Shown piece after piece: positions 1 to 7,855 of a stretch of DNA of 32,466 nucleotides. This DNA comes from Porticoccus sp. (GTDB lineage: Bacteria > Pseudomonadota > Gammaproteobacteria > Pseudomonadales > Porticoccaceae). The DNA lies in NCBI GenBank assembly GCA_002733125.1, contig NVUM01000006.1, positions 20,449-52,914 on the forward strand, read 5' to 3'. The notes under the pieces are model-generated. The model did no database searches. It was not told the origin of the DNA and saw only the letters and a list, made by a program, of their open reading frames with translations. The translations under genes and the position numbers were made by a program. Position 1 is the stretch's first letter; every line of letters begins with the position of its first letter.

Positions 1-1
1 T

Positions 2-1306
2 TGCGGGCAGCGGGACAATGCCACTGAAACCCTTGGACGGGTACTCAAGCTGGTGGAAGCCGTCGCCCGCCGCAGCGCCTATCTATTGCTGTTGAAGGAA
101 AATCCGGCGGCGTTGCAAAGCACCGTCAAACTCTTTTCCGGCAGTTCCTGGGTGGCAGACCAGCTGGTTCGCTATCCGGCACTTCTCGATGAGTTGCTGG
201 ACAGCCGAACACTCTTTTCGCTGCCGGAAAAATCAACCCTTGAGGACGAGTTGCACCAGCAATTGCTCCGGGTGCCCAGCGACGATCTGGAATCCCAGAT
301 GGAAGTGCTGCGCTACTTTCAGCAGTCACACAGCCTGCGGGTGGCCGCCTGTGAGCTGGAAGAAATATTGCCCTTGATGAAGGTGAGCGATTATCTGACC
401 TGGCTGGCGGAGGCGATCCTGAGCCATGTGCTGCAATTGGCCTGGAATCAACTGGTGGAACGGCATGGCTACCCGAAAACAGCAGAGGGTGAAACGGCGG
501 GATTTTTGATTGTCGGTTACGGCAAGCTCGGCGGCATTGAACTGGGGCACGGCTCCGATCTCGATCTGGTCTTCCTCCACGACGCCGATGCGGTCGCTTC
601 TACTAACGGCGTACACCCGTTGGACAGTGCGACTTTTTTTGCCCGGTTGGGGCAGCGCATTGTGCATATTCTCACCGCTAAAACGTCCTCCGGCGACCTC
701 TATGAAGTGGATATGCGATTGAGGCCCTCCGGTAGCTCCGGAATGCTGGTTTCCTCCCTGACAGCCTTTGAAAAATACCAGTTGGGGGAAGCCTGGACCT
801 GGGAGCACCAGGCGCTGGTGCGCGCCAGGCCGGTAGCCGGACCCGAAAAGCTGGTCCGAGCTTTTGCCGAGATCCGTCAACGAGTGCTGGTGCTGCCGCG
901 GCAAAGAGACAAGCTGATAGCCGATGTGCTCGAGATGCGTGGCAGGATGAAAAAACACCTCGCCAGTGGCAAAGCGGATCAGGAACGGGTATTCCACCTG
1001 AAGCACGACCCGGGAGGTATCGTCGACATCGAATTTATGGTTCAATTTGCGGTCTTGGCCTGGTCCCATGATATTCCCGATTTGACTCGCTGGAGCGATA
1101 ATATCCGTATCCTCGAATGCCTTGAGGAAAGCGGTGTCCTGTCAGTTGAAGATGTGGACATTTTGATCAGCGCCTACAAAAATTACCGATCTGCCGGACA
1201 TCGGCTTCAGCTGCAACAGGCGGAGCTTGTCGTCAGTGCGGCAGAGTTTGCAGCGCAACGGCAACAGGTGGTCGCTCTCTGGCACCGGTTGCTCGGAGAA
1301 GAATAA
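2..1306 (+). CDS. glnE: Bifunctional glutamine synthetase adenylyltransferase/adenylyl-removing enzyme, C-terminal part (5' end outside window)
   Basis: The reading frame is open from the left edge to a TAA at 1304-1306, so this is the 3' portion of a larger gene. About 435 codons are visible; full GlnE is usually near 950-980 residues. What remains is the C-terminal half, which in this family carries the ATP:glutamine-synthetase adenylyltransferase domain; the deadenylylating domain would lie upstream. The nucleotidyltransferase signature is plain: GYGKLGGIELGHGSDLDLVF, with the metal-binding DxD in GSDLDL (around 535-570). Helical GlnE-type sequence follows, including HDPGGIVDIEFMVQF near 1005-1050. 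The protein controls nitrogen assimilation by modifying glutamine synthetase in response to PII. The adjacency to ilvE matches Pseudomonas gene order. The identification is very secure; only the true start is unknown. Confidence 0.96.
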   Translation, partial: CGQRDNATETLGRVLKLVEAVARRSAYLLLLKENPAALQSTVKLFSGSSWVADQLVRYPALLDELLDSRTLFSLPEKSTLEDELHQQLLRVPSDDLESQMEVLRYFQQSHSLRVAACELEEILPLMKVSDYLTWLAEAILSHVLQLAWNQLVERHGYPKTAEGETAGFLIVGYGKLGGIELGHGSDLDLVFLHDADAVASTNGVHPLDSATFFARLGQRIVHILTAKTSSGDLYEVDMRLRPSGSSGMLVSSLTAFEKYQLGEAWTWEHQALVRARPVAGPEKLVRAFAEIRQRVLVLPRQRDKLIADVLEMRGRMKKHLASGKADQERVFHLKHDPGGIVDIEFMVQFAVLAWSHDIPDLTRWSDNIRILECLEESGVLSVEDVDILISAYKNYRSAGHRLQLQQAELVVSAAEFAAQRQQVVALWHRLLGEE

Positions 1307-1310
1307 ATAT

Positions 1311-1345
1311 CTGACCAGTGGTTCTTTCGGTCAGCCTGAATTTTT
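1311..1345 (+). terminator. Weak stem-loop plus T-run between glnE and ilvE
   Basis: CTGACC (1311-1316) and GGTCAG (1329-1334) are perfect inverted arms of 6 bp around a 12-nt loop, followed 4 bases later by AATTTTT (1339-1345). It sits directly after the glnE stop and just before the ilvE ribosome binding site (AGGAG, 1346-1350). The stem is short and the loop long, so this could be a leaky terminator/attenuator or chance. Confidence 0.3.
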
Positions 1346-1356
1346 AGGAGATACCC

Positions 1357-2286
1357 ATGTCATTTGCAGATCGCGATGGCTATATCTGGTTTGACGGTGA
1401 AATGGTTCCCTGGCGTGAAGCCAAGGTTCACGTACTGACCCACACGTTGCATTACGGCATGGGCGTCTTTGAAGGTGTGCGCGCCTACCAGACACCGGAT
1501 CGCGGCGCGGCCATTTTCAGGCTCAAGGATCATACGGACCGGCTGTTCAATTCCGCCAAGATCATGGGCATGAAAATGCCCTTCAGCAGGGATCAACTGA
1601 ATGCAGCGCAGAAACAGGTGGTGCTGGAGAATGATCTGCACGAAGCCTACCTGAGACCGATGGCCTTTCTCGGCTCCGAAGGCATGGGGTTGCGAGCTGA
1701 TTCCCTACAAACCCACGTGATTGTTGCCGCCTGGACTTGGCCTTCGTACATGAGTCCGGAATCCCTGGAAAAGGGTATCCGCATTCGCACGTCGTCCTTC
1801 ACCCGCCACCATGTCAACATTGCCATGACCAAGGCCAAGGCCAACGGCAACTACATCAATTCCATGCTGGCCCTGCGGGAAGCACTGGATTGCGGTTGTG
1901 AAGAGGCTTTGTTACTGGACCCGGAAGGGTATGTCGCCGAGGGCAGTGGCGAGAATGTCTTCATTGTTCGCGATAATGTGCTCTATACACCGGAACTGAC
2001 CTCCTGCCTCGACGGTATTACCCGAAAAACAGTCATGCAGCTGGCCGGGGAAGCTGGCTATCGGGTAGTGGAAAAGCGGATCACACGCGACGAGGTCTAT
2101 ATTGCCGATGAAGCATTTTTCACAGGCACTGCGGCCGAGGTGTTGCCCATCCGAGAGCTGGATGGCCGCACCATTGGCGAAGGCGCACGGGGTCCCATCA
2201 CCGGGCAACTGCAGTCACAGTACTTTGATCTGGTGCGAGGCCTTCGCGGTGAGCATCAGGAGTGGCTTGCGCCGGTGGGGCAGTAA
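1357..2286 (+). CDS. ilvE: Branched-chain amino-acid aminotransferase (class IV, PLP-dependent)
   Basis: The 309-residue product transfers the amino group between glutamate and the 2-oxo acids of leucine, isoleucine and valine in the cytoplasm. It shows the class IV PLP aminotransferase pattern: YGMGVFEGVRAY near residues 34-45, the KAKANGNYINSMLA segment that carries the PLP-binding lysine, EALLLDPEGYVAEGSGENVF around residues 182-202, and the TGTAAEVLPI cofactor-binding loop near residue 255. D-amino-acid aminotransferase and 4-amino-4-deoxychorismate lyase share this fold, but the length and these motifs match IlvE. The ATG at 1357 has a strong AGGAG 6 bases upstream. Only 23 bp separate it from waaF, so it probably heads or joins the LPS core operon, as in Pseudomonas. 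Confidence 0.95.
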   Translation: MSFADRDGYIWFDGEMVPWREAKVHVLTHTLHYGMGVFEGVRAYQTPDRGAAIFRLKDHTDRLFNSAKIMGMKMPFSRDQLNAAQKQVVLENDLHEAYLRPMAFLGSEGMGLRADSLQTHVIVAAWTWPSYMSPESLEKGIRIRTSSFTRHHVNIAMTKAKANGNYINSMLALREALDCGCEEALLLDPEGYVAEGSGENVFIVRDNVLYTPELTSCLDGITRKTVMQLAGEAGYRVVEKRITRDEVYIADEAFFTGTAAEVLPIRELDGRTIGEGARGPITGQLQSQYFDLVRGLRGEHQEWLAPVGQ

Positions 2287-2309
2287 GCCCGGTTTTGCCG
2301 GGACATTGC

Positions 2310-3347
2310 ATGGTATCGGGTAAAAAAATTCTCATCATCGGCCCCTCGTGGATAGGGGACATGGTGATGGCGCAGTCCCTGTTTATTCTTCTCAAGCAGC
2401 AGTTTCCGGACGCTCGGATTCACGTGCTGGCACCGGCTTGGAGTCGGCCACTGCTGGCGCGTATGCCGGAAGTCGAGCGGGCGATTGATATGCCCGTTGG
2501 GCACGGCAGCCTGATGTGGTCGGTGCGCCGTCGGATTGCCCGGGAATTGCGTGCCGAAGGTTACAGTCAGGCCATTGTGCTGCCGAATTCCCTCAAATCT
2601 GCGCTGATTCCCTGGCTGGCCCGGATTCCTCTCCGGACTGGCTGGAAAGGGGAAATGCGCTATCTGCTGTTGAACGATCTCCGCCATCTGGACAAGCAGC
2701 AGTATCCCCTGATGGTGCAGCGTTTTGATGCCCTGGCGTTGTCGGAGGGCGCCGTGCTGCCGACCTCGTTGCCGGTCCCCGACCTGCATGCGAAAACAGA
2801 CCGGGTTCCGGCACTGCGCCAGCAGTTTGACCTTCAGGCCAATCAAAACATTCTGGCACTCTGTCCCGGAGCCGAGTTCGGCCCGGCCAAGCGCTGGCCG
2901 GAGCAGCACTACACGACCGTGGCTGGCCACCAGATTGCCAGGGGCTGGCAGGTCTGGTTGCTGGGCTCGGAAAAAGACCGCCCGGTGGCGCAGGCCATTA
3001 TCGACGGTTTACCTGAGCAGCAGCGGGGCCAATGCCATAATCTGGCTGGCAAAACCAGCCTGGATGAGGCGATCGACCTGATGTCGGTCGTCGATGCCGT
3101 GGTGAGTAATGATTCCGGGTTGATGCACATAGCCGCTGCCCTGAACCGTCCGCTGGTGGTGGTTTATGGTTCCACCTCGCCCGCCTTTACACCGCCGCTC
3201 AATGATGAGGTGGCGATTTTGTCAATTCCCGTGGATTGTGGGCCGTGCTTCAAGCGTGAATGCCCGCTGGGACATCTCAAGTGTCTCAGGGAGTTATACC
3301 CGGAACGGGTGACGGCGGCTCTCGATCGACTGGTGCCTGCACCATGA
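2310..3347 (+). CDS. waaF: ADP-heptose:LPS heptosyltransferase II
   Basis: This GT9 glycosyltransferase adds the second L-glycero-D-manno-heptose to heptose I of the LPS inner core at the cytoplasmic face of the inner membrane. The N-terminal KKILIIGPSWIGDMVMAQ is the WaaF signature. CPGAEFGPAKRWPEQHY in mid-protein and VSNDSGLMHIAAALNRPLVV in the C-terminal domain are the nucleotide-sugar-binding motifs. The product is 345 residues from ATG 2310. The frame extends further upstream (to 2262), but those codons overlap ilvE and do not resemble the family, so 2310 is preferred. Its stop overlaps the waaC start as ATGA, which indicates translational coupling. The substrate comes from the pathway containing HldE, encoded at 16893. 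Confidence 0.95.
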   Translation: MVSGKKILIIGPSWIGDMVMAQSLFILLKQQFPDARIHVLAPAWSRPLLARMPEVERAIDMPVGHGSLMWSVRRRIARELRAEGYSQAIVLPNSLKSALIPWLARIPLRTGWKGEMRYLLLNDLRHLDKQQYPLMVQRFDALALSEGAVLPTSLPVPDLHAKTDRVPALRQQFDLQANQNILALCPGAEFGPAKRWPEQHYTTVAGHQIARGWQVWLLGSEKDRPVAQAIIDGLPEQQRGQCHNLAGKTSLDEAIDLMSVVDAVVSNDSGLMHIAAALNRPLVVVYGSTSPAFTPPLNDEVAILSIPVDCGPCFKRECPLGHLKCLRELYPERVTAALDRLVPAP

Positions 3348-4408
3348 CGTCGATACTGCTGATTAAAACCTCGTCCCTGGGTGATGTGATCCACAGTTTG
3401 CCGGCGCTTACCGATGCAGCCGCCGCCATCCCCGGCATCCGTTTTGACTGGGTGGTGGAGGAGTCCTTTGTGGAGGTGCCGGCCTGGCACCCGGCGGTTG
3501 ATCGGGTCATTCCGGTTGCCCTGCGGCGCTGGCGAAAACACCCGTTGCAGACACGACGCAGCGGTGAGTGGGCAGAGTTCAAAAGCCGTATTGCCGAGCA
3601 CTCCTACGACGCGGTGATCGATGCCCAGGGACTGTTGAAGAGCGCGTGGCTGACCCGTTATGCGAAGGGCCCAAGATTTGGTCTGGACCGGCAGTCGGCG
3701 AGGGAATCGCTGGCGGCACTGTTTTACCACCAGCCCATTGCCGTACCGAGAGGCCAGCATGCGGTCGAGCGGGTGCGGCAGTTATTTTCGGCGGCACTGG
3801 GTTACGCAATGCCGACGAACCTCGGTGACTACGGTCTGAATCGTCAGGCCCTGGCCGGACCCTCCTCGGGTCAGCCCCAAGTGCTGTTTTTTCATGGCAC
3901 CACCTGGTCCAGCAAGCACTGGCCCGAGTTGTATTGGCGAGAGCTGGCTGAAAAGCTGGTCGAGCGTGAAATCGGGGTTCAGCTGCCCTGGGGCAATGCC
4001 GAGGAAAAGGCCCGGGCAGAACGGATTGCCGAGGGCCTTCGGCGGGTGCAGGTGCTGCCTTCATTGTCATTGACGGGCATGGCCGGCGTGGTGGCGGGAG
4101 CGCAGGCTTGCGTCGCCGTTGATACAGGACTGGGACATCTCGCCGCGGCACTCAATGTGCCCTGTCTGTCTCTGTTTGGCCCCACCGATGCGGGCCTTAC
4201 CGGCGCTTATGGCCCCTCGCAAGTCCATCTTGTCAGCGACTTCCCCTGCGCGCCCTGTTTGCAGAAAACCTGCCAATACCGTCCCACCGCCGAAGAGGCT
4301 CGACAATTCGACCTGCAGCGCGAACAACCGCTATGCTTTACCCGTGTTGCCCCCGACAATGTATTTGAGCGCCTGCAGAAGCTGCTGGCGGACCATGGAG
4401 CGATTTGA
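3344..4408 (+). CDS. waaC: ADP-heptose:LPS heptosyltransferase I
   Basis: This GT9 enzyme attaches the first heptose to Kdo of the Kdo2-lipid A acceptor. The N-terminus MTSILLIKTSSLGDVIHSLPAL is typical of WaaC rather than WaaF. The motifs FHGTTWSSKHWPELYW near residue 180 and VAVDTGLGHLAAALNVP followed by FGPTDAGLTGAYG in the C-terminal half form the ADP-heptose site. The product is 354 residues. ATG 3344 overlaps the waaF stop by four bases (ATGA). Longer in-frame starts (3260) would lie within waaF and lack similarity to the family. The waaF-waaC order and the overlaps show one transcription and translation unit. Identification is firm. Confidence 0.95.
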   Translation: MTSILLIKTSSLGDVIHSLPALTDAAAAIPGIRFDWVVEESFVEVPAWHPAVDRVIPVALRRWRKHPLQTRRSGEWAEFKSRIAEHSYDAVIDAQGLLKSAWLTRYAKGPRFGLDRQSARESLAALFYHQPIAVPRGQHAVERVRQLFSAALGYAMPTNLGDYGLNRQALAGPSSGQPQVLFFHGTTWSSKHWPELYWRELAEKLVEREIGVQLPWGNAEEKARAERIAEGLRRVQVLPSLSLTGMAGVVAGAQACVAVDTGLGHLAAALNVPCLSLFGPTDAGLTGAYGPSQVHLVSDFPCAPCLQKTCQYRPTAEEARQFDLQREQPLCFTRVAPDNVFERLQKLLADHGAI

Positions 4409-5541
4409 TGCAACTGGCGTTTTTACTCTACAAATATTTTCCGTTTGGCGGTTTGCAGCGGGATCTGGTCAGGATTGCGCAAACCTGTCAGGAGCGCGGA
4501 CACCGCATCAGGGTTTATACGCTGAGTTGGCAGGGGGATGTGCCGGAGGGGTTTGAGGTGGTAACAGTGCCGGTGCGGTCCTGGCTCAATCATCGCCGCT
4601 ATAAAAAGTTTACCCGCTGGGTTGAGGCCGACATACACAGGCGACCGGTCGATCGGGTGGTCGGCTTCAACAAGATGCCCGGTCTGGATGTCTATTACGC
4701 AGCGGACCCCTGTTTCGAGGACAAATCCCGCCGACTGCGAAAGCCGTGGTATCGCTACAGCCCGCGCTACCGGCATTTTTCTGCCTATGAAAGAGCGGTT
4801 TTCTCGCCTGCGGCAAAAACCGAATTGTTGATGATCTCTGCCACCCAGCAGGCCCTTTTCAAACAGTATTACGCCACGCCCGAGCACCGTTTCCATCTGT
4901 TGCCGCCGGGTATTTCTCCCGACCGCCGCGCCCCGGCCAATGCTGCTGAGTTGCGGGTTGCCGCCCGCCAGAAGCTGGGTGCAGAATTTGCTCTGCCAGC
5001 CGATGGGCTATTGCTGGTTCAGATAGGATCAGACTTTGAGCGAAAAGGGCTCGATCGCAGTATTCAGGCCCTGGCGGCGCTGCCCGAAGCGCTGCGTGCC
5101 CGAACCCGGTTGGTGGCGCTGGGTTCTGACGATCCTGCGAAAATGCAGGGTCTGGCGGATCAGTTGGGCGTCGGAGCGCAGGTCTTCATGCCCGGTGGCC
5201 GGTCCGACGTCCCGGATTTTTTGTTGGCGGCAGACCTGCTGCTGCATCCCGCCCGCCACGAAAACACCGGTACCGTACTGCTGGAAGCTTTAGTGGCCGG
5301 CCTGCCTCTGCTGGTGACCGAAGTTTGTGGTTATGCCCATTATGTGCTCGATGCGGACTGTGGTCGTGTGGCTGCCCAGCCGTTTGACCAGTCGGCCTTC
5401 AACCGTTTGCTTGAGGAGATGCTGGCCAGTGACGAGGATCGCGCACGTTGGCACGACAATGCCCTGCAGTTTGCCGATGAGACCGATTTATATAGCATGC
5501 CTGATCGAGCGGCTGACATTATTCTGGGGAGCACAGCTTGA
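4408..5541 (+). CDS. waaG: LPS core glucosyltransferase (GT4)
   Basis: The product is a 377-residue family GT4 enzyme that adds the first hexose of the outer core to heptose II; in P. aeruginosa the equivalent sugar is a galactosamine, so the exact donor here is not known. The N-terminal LAFLLYKYFPFGGLQRD is characteristic of WaaG. The C-terminal domain shows DFERKGLDRSIQALAALP and the EX7E-type donor site in HENTGTVLLEALVAGLPLL. I place the start at ATG 4408, which shares its A with the waaC TGA (4406-4408); a TTG at 4405 in the same frame is less likely. The next gene overlaps its stop, continuing the coupled operon. Confidence 0.93.
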   Translation: MQLAFLLYKYFPFGGLQRDLVRIAQTCQERGHRIRVYTLSWQGDVPEGFEVVTVPVRSWLNHRRYKKFTRWVEADIHRRPVDRVVGFNKMPGLDVYYAADPCFEDKSRRLRKPWYRYSPRYRHFSAYERAVFSPAAKTELLMISATQQALFKQYYATPEHRFHLLPPGISPDRRAPANAAELRVAARQKLGAEFALPADGLLLVQIGSDFERKGLDRSIQALAALPEALRARTRLVALGSDDPAKMQGLADQLGVGAQVFMPGGRSDVPDFLLAADLLLHPARHENTGTVLLEALVAGLPLLVTEVCGYAHYVLDADCGRVAAQPFDQSAFNRLLEEMLASDEDRARWHDNALQFADETDLYSMPDRAADIILGSTA

Positions 5542-6353
5542 AGTTGTTTCTGGCAGAGCCCTTCGCGTCGCGATGGCGGGACAGCGATCCGTTTGAGGCG
5601 GCGTTTTCCCTGACCGGTGAACTGTTCCGGGATATGGGTGACCGCCGCACAACCCGTTTTGAATGTGAAGGTACCGCGTATTTCGTGAAAACCCATGCCG
5701 GTATCGGTGTCGGGGAATTGCTCAAAAATCTGCTCTATCTGCGCGCCCCTGTGCTGGGTGCCGAAAATGAATATCGTGCCATCTCCCGTCTGGCGGCGTT
5801 GGGGGTGGAGACCATGACGGCAGTAGCGTTCGGTCGACGCGGCTGGAATCCGGCCAAGGAGAAATCCTTCCTGATTACCCGTGCGCTGGAGCCCACATTG
5901 CCCCTGGATGAATATTGCAATCCCCAGGTGCTTTCTGCCATGGGGGTGAGCGAACGCCGCGCCTTGGTGAGACGGCTAGCTCGCATTTCCAGAACCCTAC
6001 ATGACAACGGCATCAATCACCGGGATTACTACCTGTGCCACTTTCTGCTCGATACCTCTCCGGCAATGGACACAGTTGCCGTATCAAAGCGACCACTTTA
6101 TCTGATTGACCTGCACCGTGTGCAGATTCGTCACCGCACTCCCCGCCGCTGGCGACACAAGGATCTGGCAGCACTCTTTTATTCCGCGCGCCGGGCGGGT
6201 TTCGACGAACGGGATGTGGCCTGTTTCCTGGTGGAATACAAACAGCAGCCCCTGCGAAGGGCCCTCGACGAAAACCGTCGACTTTGGCATGCCGTGCGTG
6301 AGGACGCGGATCAGCTGCACCGCAAGGGCATCAGAAAGGGGTATCACACCTGA
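5538..6353 (+). CDS. waaP: LPS core heptose I kinase
   Basis: WaaP phosphorylates heptose I of the LPS inner core; in P. aeruginosa it is essential and also has reported tyrosine kinase activity. The protein is 271 residues, usual for the family, and starts with TTG at 5538, overlapping the waaG TGA; GGGGAG stands just upstream. Kinase-fold elements visible: Lys51 in AYFVKTHAG, the catalytic-loop motif NHRDYYLCHFLL with Asp163, and LIDLHRVQ as the DFG equivalent. His instead of Asn five residues after Asp163 is normal for WaaP. E. coli WaaP needs its equivalent Asp (Asp162 as I recall). It is followed by three more kinase-type genes in the same operon. Confidence 0.94.
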   Translation: MKLFLAEPFASRWRDSDPFEAAFSLTGELFRDMGDRRTTRFECEGTAYFVKTHAGIGVGELLKNLLYLRAPVLGAENEYRAISRLAALGVETMTAVAFGRRGWNPAKEKSFLITRALEPTLPLDEYCNPQVLSAMGVSERRALVRRLARISRTLHDNGINHRDYYLCHFLLDTSPAMDTVAVSKRPLYLIDLHRVQIRHRTPRRWRHKDLAALFYSARRAGFDERDVACFLVEYKQQPLRRALDENRRLWHAVREDADQLHRKGIRKGYHT

Positions 6354-7084
6354 TGTCCTGCTGGTTTGTCGACAGGGCGATTCTCAGTGAAGCCGCCGCA
6401 GAGCGATTCTCTTCTCTGGACAGTGTCTTTGCCACTACCGGCCGGCGAGTTACCCGTTGCCCTATCAGTGAGTTGATCCTGACGGAAATCGGTGAGAAGT
6501 CCTATTATGTGAAACGCTATTCGCGGCGGGGAAAAGTCATACGGCGCTGGCTGGGGCGAAGCCGCGTCAGGGCCGAATGGGAAAACCTGCTGTTTTTTCG
6601 TGGGCTGGGCCTCAGGGTGCCGCCCATCGCGGCCTATGGTGAATCCGGCGCCAGGGGCGTATTGATAACCGAGGAAGTGCCCGGTGCCATCGACCTGCAT
6701 TCTCTGGTCAGGCAGCGGCCCGAGTTGTTGCGAGACCGCAACTGGCTGGATCAGGTTGTGGTTCAGGTGGCTGATGTGGCCAAGCAGCTCCATGCCAACA
6801 GCTTTGCCCACAACGATTTGAAGTGGCGCAATATTCTGGTGGCCGGAGAGGTGACGCCAGAAGTGTATCTGATTGATTGTCCGATGGGGCAGACATGGTG
6901 GGGGCCGCTGTTGGCTTATAAAAAGATCAAGGATATCGCCTGTCTTGATAAAGTAGCGAAATATTGCCTCAACCGAACCGTGCGATTGCGTTTTTACCTT
7001 CACTATGTCGGCAGGGATCGCCTCACTGCGGCTGACAAGACATTCATCCGCAAGGTGCTGGCGTTTTTTGCGGGGCGGGAATAG
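6353..7084 (+). CDS. LPS core kinase-like protein (InaA/RfaP superfamily), canonical catalytic loop
   Basis: This 243-residue cytoplasmic protein has the lipopolysaccharide-kinase fold. An invariant-type lysine is in SYYVKRYSRRG near residue 53, an HxDLKxxN catalytic loop is in AHNDLKWRNILV with Asp155 and Asn160, and LIDCPMG is the metal-binding loop. All residues expected of an active kinase are present. In Pseudomonas the gene after waaP is a second core kinase, and this gene matches that position. It probably phosphorylates a core heptose, but the site cannot be read from the sequence. ATG 6353 overlaps the waaP TGA (TGATG), and the next gene begins immediately after its TAG. Confidence 0.85.
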   Translation: MSCWFVDRAILSEAAAERFSSLDSVFATTGRRVTRCPISELILTEIGEKSYYVKRYSRRGKVIRRWLGRSRVRAEWENLLFFRGLGLRVPPIAAYGESGARGVLITEEVPGAIDLHSLVRQRPELLRDRNWLDQVVVQVADVAKQLHANSFAHNDLKWRNILVAGEVTPEVYLIDCPMGQTWWGPLLAYKKIKDIACLDKVAKYCLNRTVRLRFYLHYVGRDRLTAADKTFIRKVLAFFAGRE

Positions 7085-7855
7085 ATGAAAGCGCAGTTTT
7101 TTCAGCTTGAACCAGCGTTTGCCGCATTTTTTGAATCGCTGAACCTGGACCATTTTGCCGCCTGGTGGAATGCCGCCATTGAACGGGTGGACGAACCCAA
7201 CCTGACCCGCGGTGGCCGAAGCGAAGTGGGTCAGTTGTCGGTTCCCGTGAGTGATCAAAGGCGAACCTTCTATCTCAAGCGCCAGGCCAACTATAACTGC
7301 CGTACTCCCGGTAGTCCTCTGCGTGGTATTCCCGTTGCGCTGCGCGAGTGGCAAAAAATAAACTGGCTGAAAAATCAGGGGATACAGACACTTGAGGTTG
7401 TCTGCGTCGGGCGGGAAAGCCTCAGAGAGGACCGGGCGATTCTGGCTACTGCCGCGCTAGAACAGTTCTCGCCTTTCGATGTATGGCTCGCCCGGCCAAT
7501 GCCTGATCGTGAGCGCGCCAAAGGGCTGCGTGCATTGGGGCAGCTAATCGGCCGACTGCATGCTGCCGGAGTGAAGCATGGCTGTCTTTACGCCAAGCAT
7601 ATTTATTTCTCGGATAATGATTCCACCGAGTTGCGCCTGATTGATCTGGAAAAATGCAAGCGGATCTACAGTCGCTGGGCCGGCCTGCGAGACCTGGATA
7701 CGCTGCTGCGCCACAGCCCGTCCCTGACTGAGGATGAACGCCGGTTGCTTTATGCGGCGTACAACGAGGCGAGTCCTTATCCCTGGTCCCTGGCTTCGCT
7801 GGAGGAGGCCGTGATGCGAAGAATGCACGCCAAGGGGGCGGTTCGGGATGACTGA
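7085..7855 (+). CDS. LPS kinase-like protein with non-canonical catalytic loop (InaA family)
   Basis: The product has 256 residues and lies between two better-preserved kinases. It keeps the fold: FYLKRQANYN supplies the ATP-site lysine, GQLIGRLHAAGVKHG leads into the catalytic loop, and LIDLEKCKRI matches the DFG segment. At the catalytic loop, however, it reads HGCLYAKHIYF, so the position of the catalytic Asp is Cys167 and that of the Asn is His172. InaA-type relatives often show a similar HGxLYxKH form, so this may be a family feature and not decay. It may be a pseudokinase, a scaffold, or use altered chemistry. ATG 7085 directly follows the preceding TAG; its end overlaps the next gene by 8 bases. 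Confidence 0.82.
   Translation: MKAQFFQLEPAFAAFFESLNLDHFAAWWNAAIERVDEPNLTRGGRSEVGQLSVPVSDQRRTFYLKRQANYNCRTPGSPLRGIPVALREWQKINWLKNQGIQTLEVVCVGRESLREDRAILATAALEQFSPFDVWLARPMPDRERAKGLRALGQLIGRLHAAGVKHGCLYAKHIYFSDNDSTELRLIDLEKCKRIYSRWAGLRDLDTLLRHSPSLTEDERRLLYAAYNEASPYPWSLASLEEAVMRRMHAKGAVRDD

Noticed and set aside
326-1069. Long minus-strand frame within glnE
   Set aside because: It has no family motifs and lies entirely opposite a well-defined nucleotidyltransferase domain.
2256-2930. Minus-strand frame across the ilvE/waaF junction
   Set aside because: Both plus-strand genes are unmistakable; the antisense product is low-complexity and without known domains.
6344-7354. 336-codon minus-strand frame opposite the kinase genes
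   Set aside because: It covers two plus-strand genes with clear kinase motifs and has no motif of its own.
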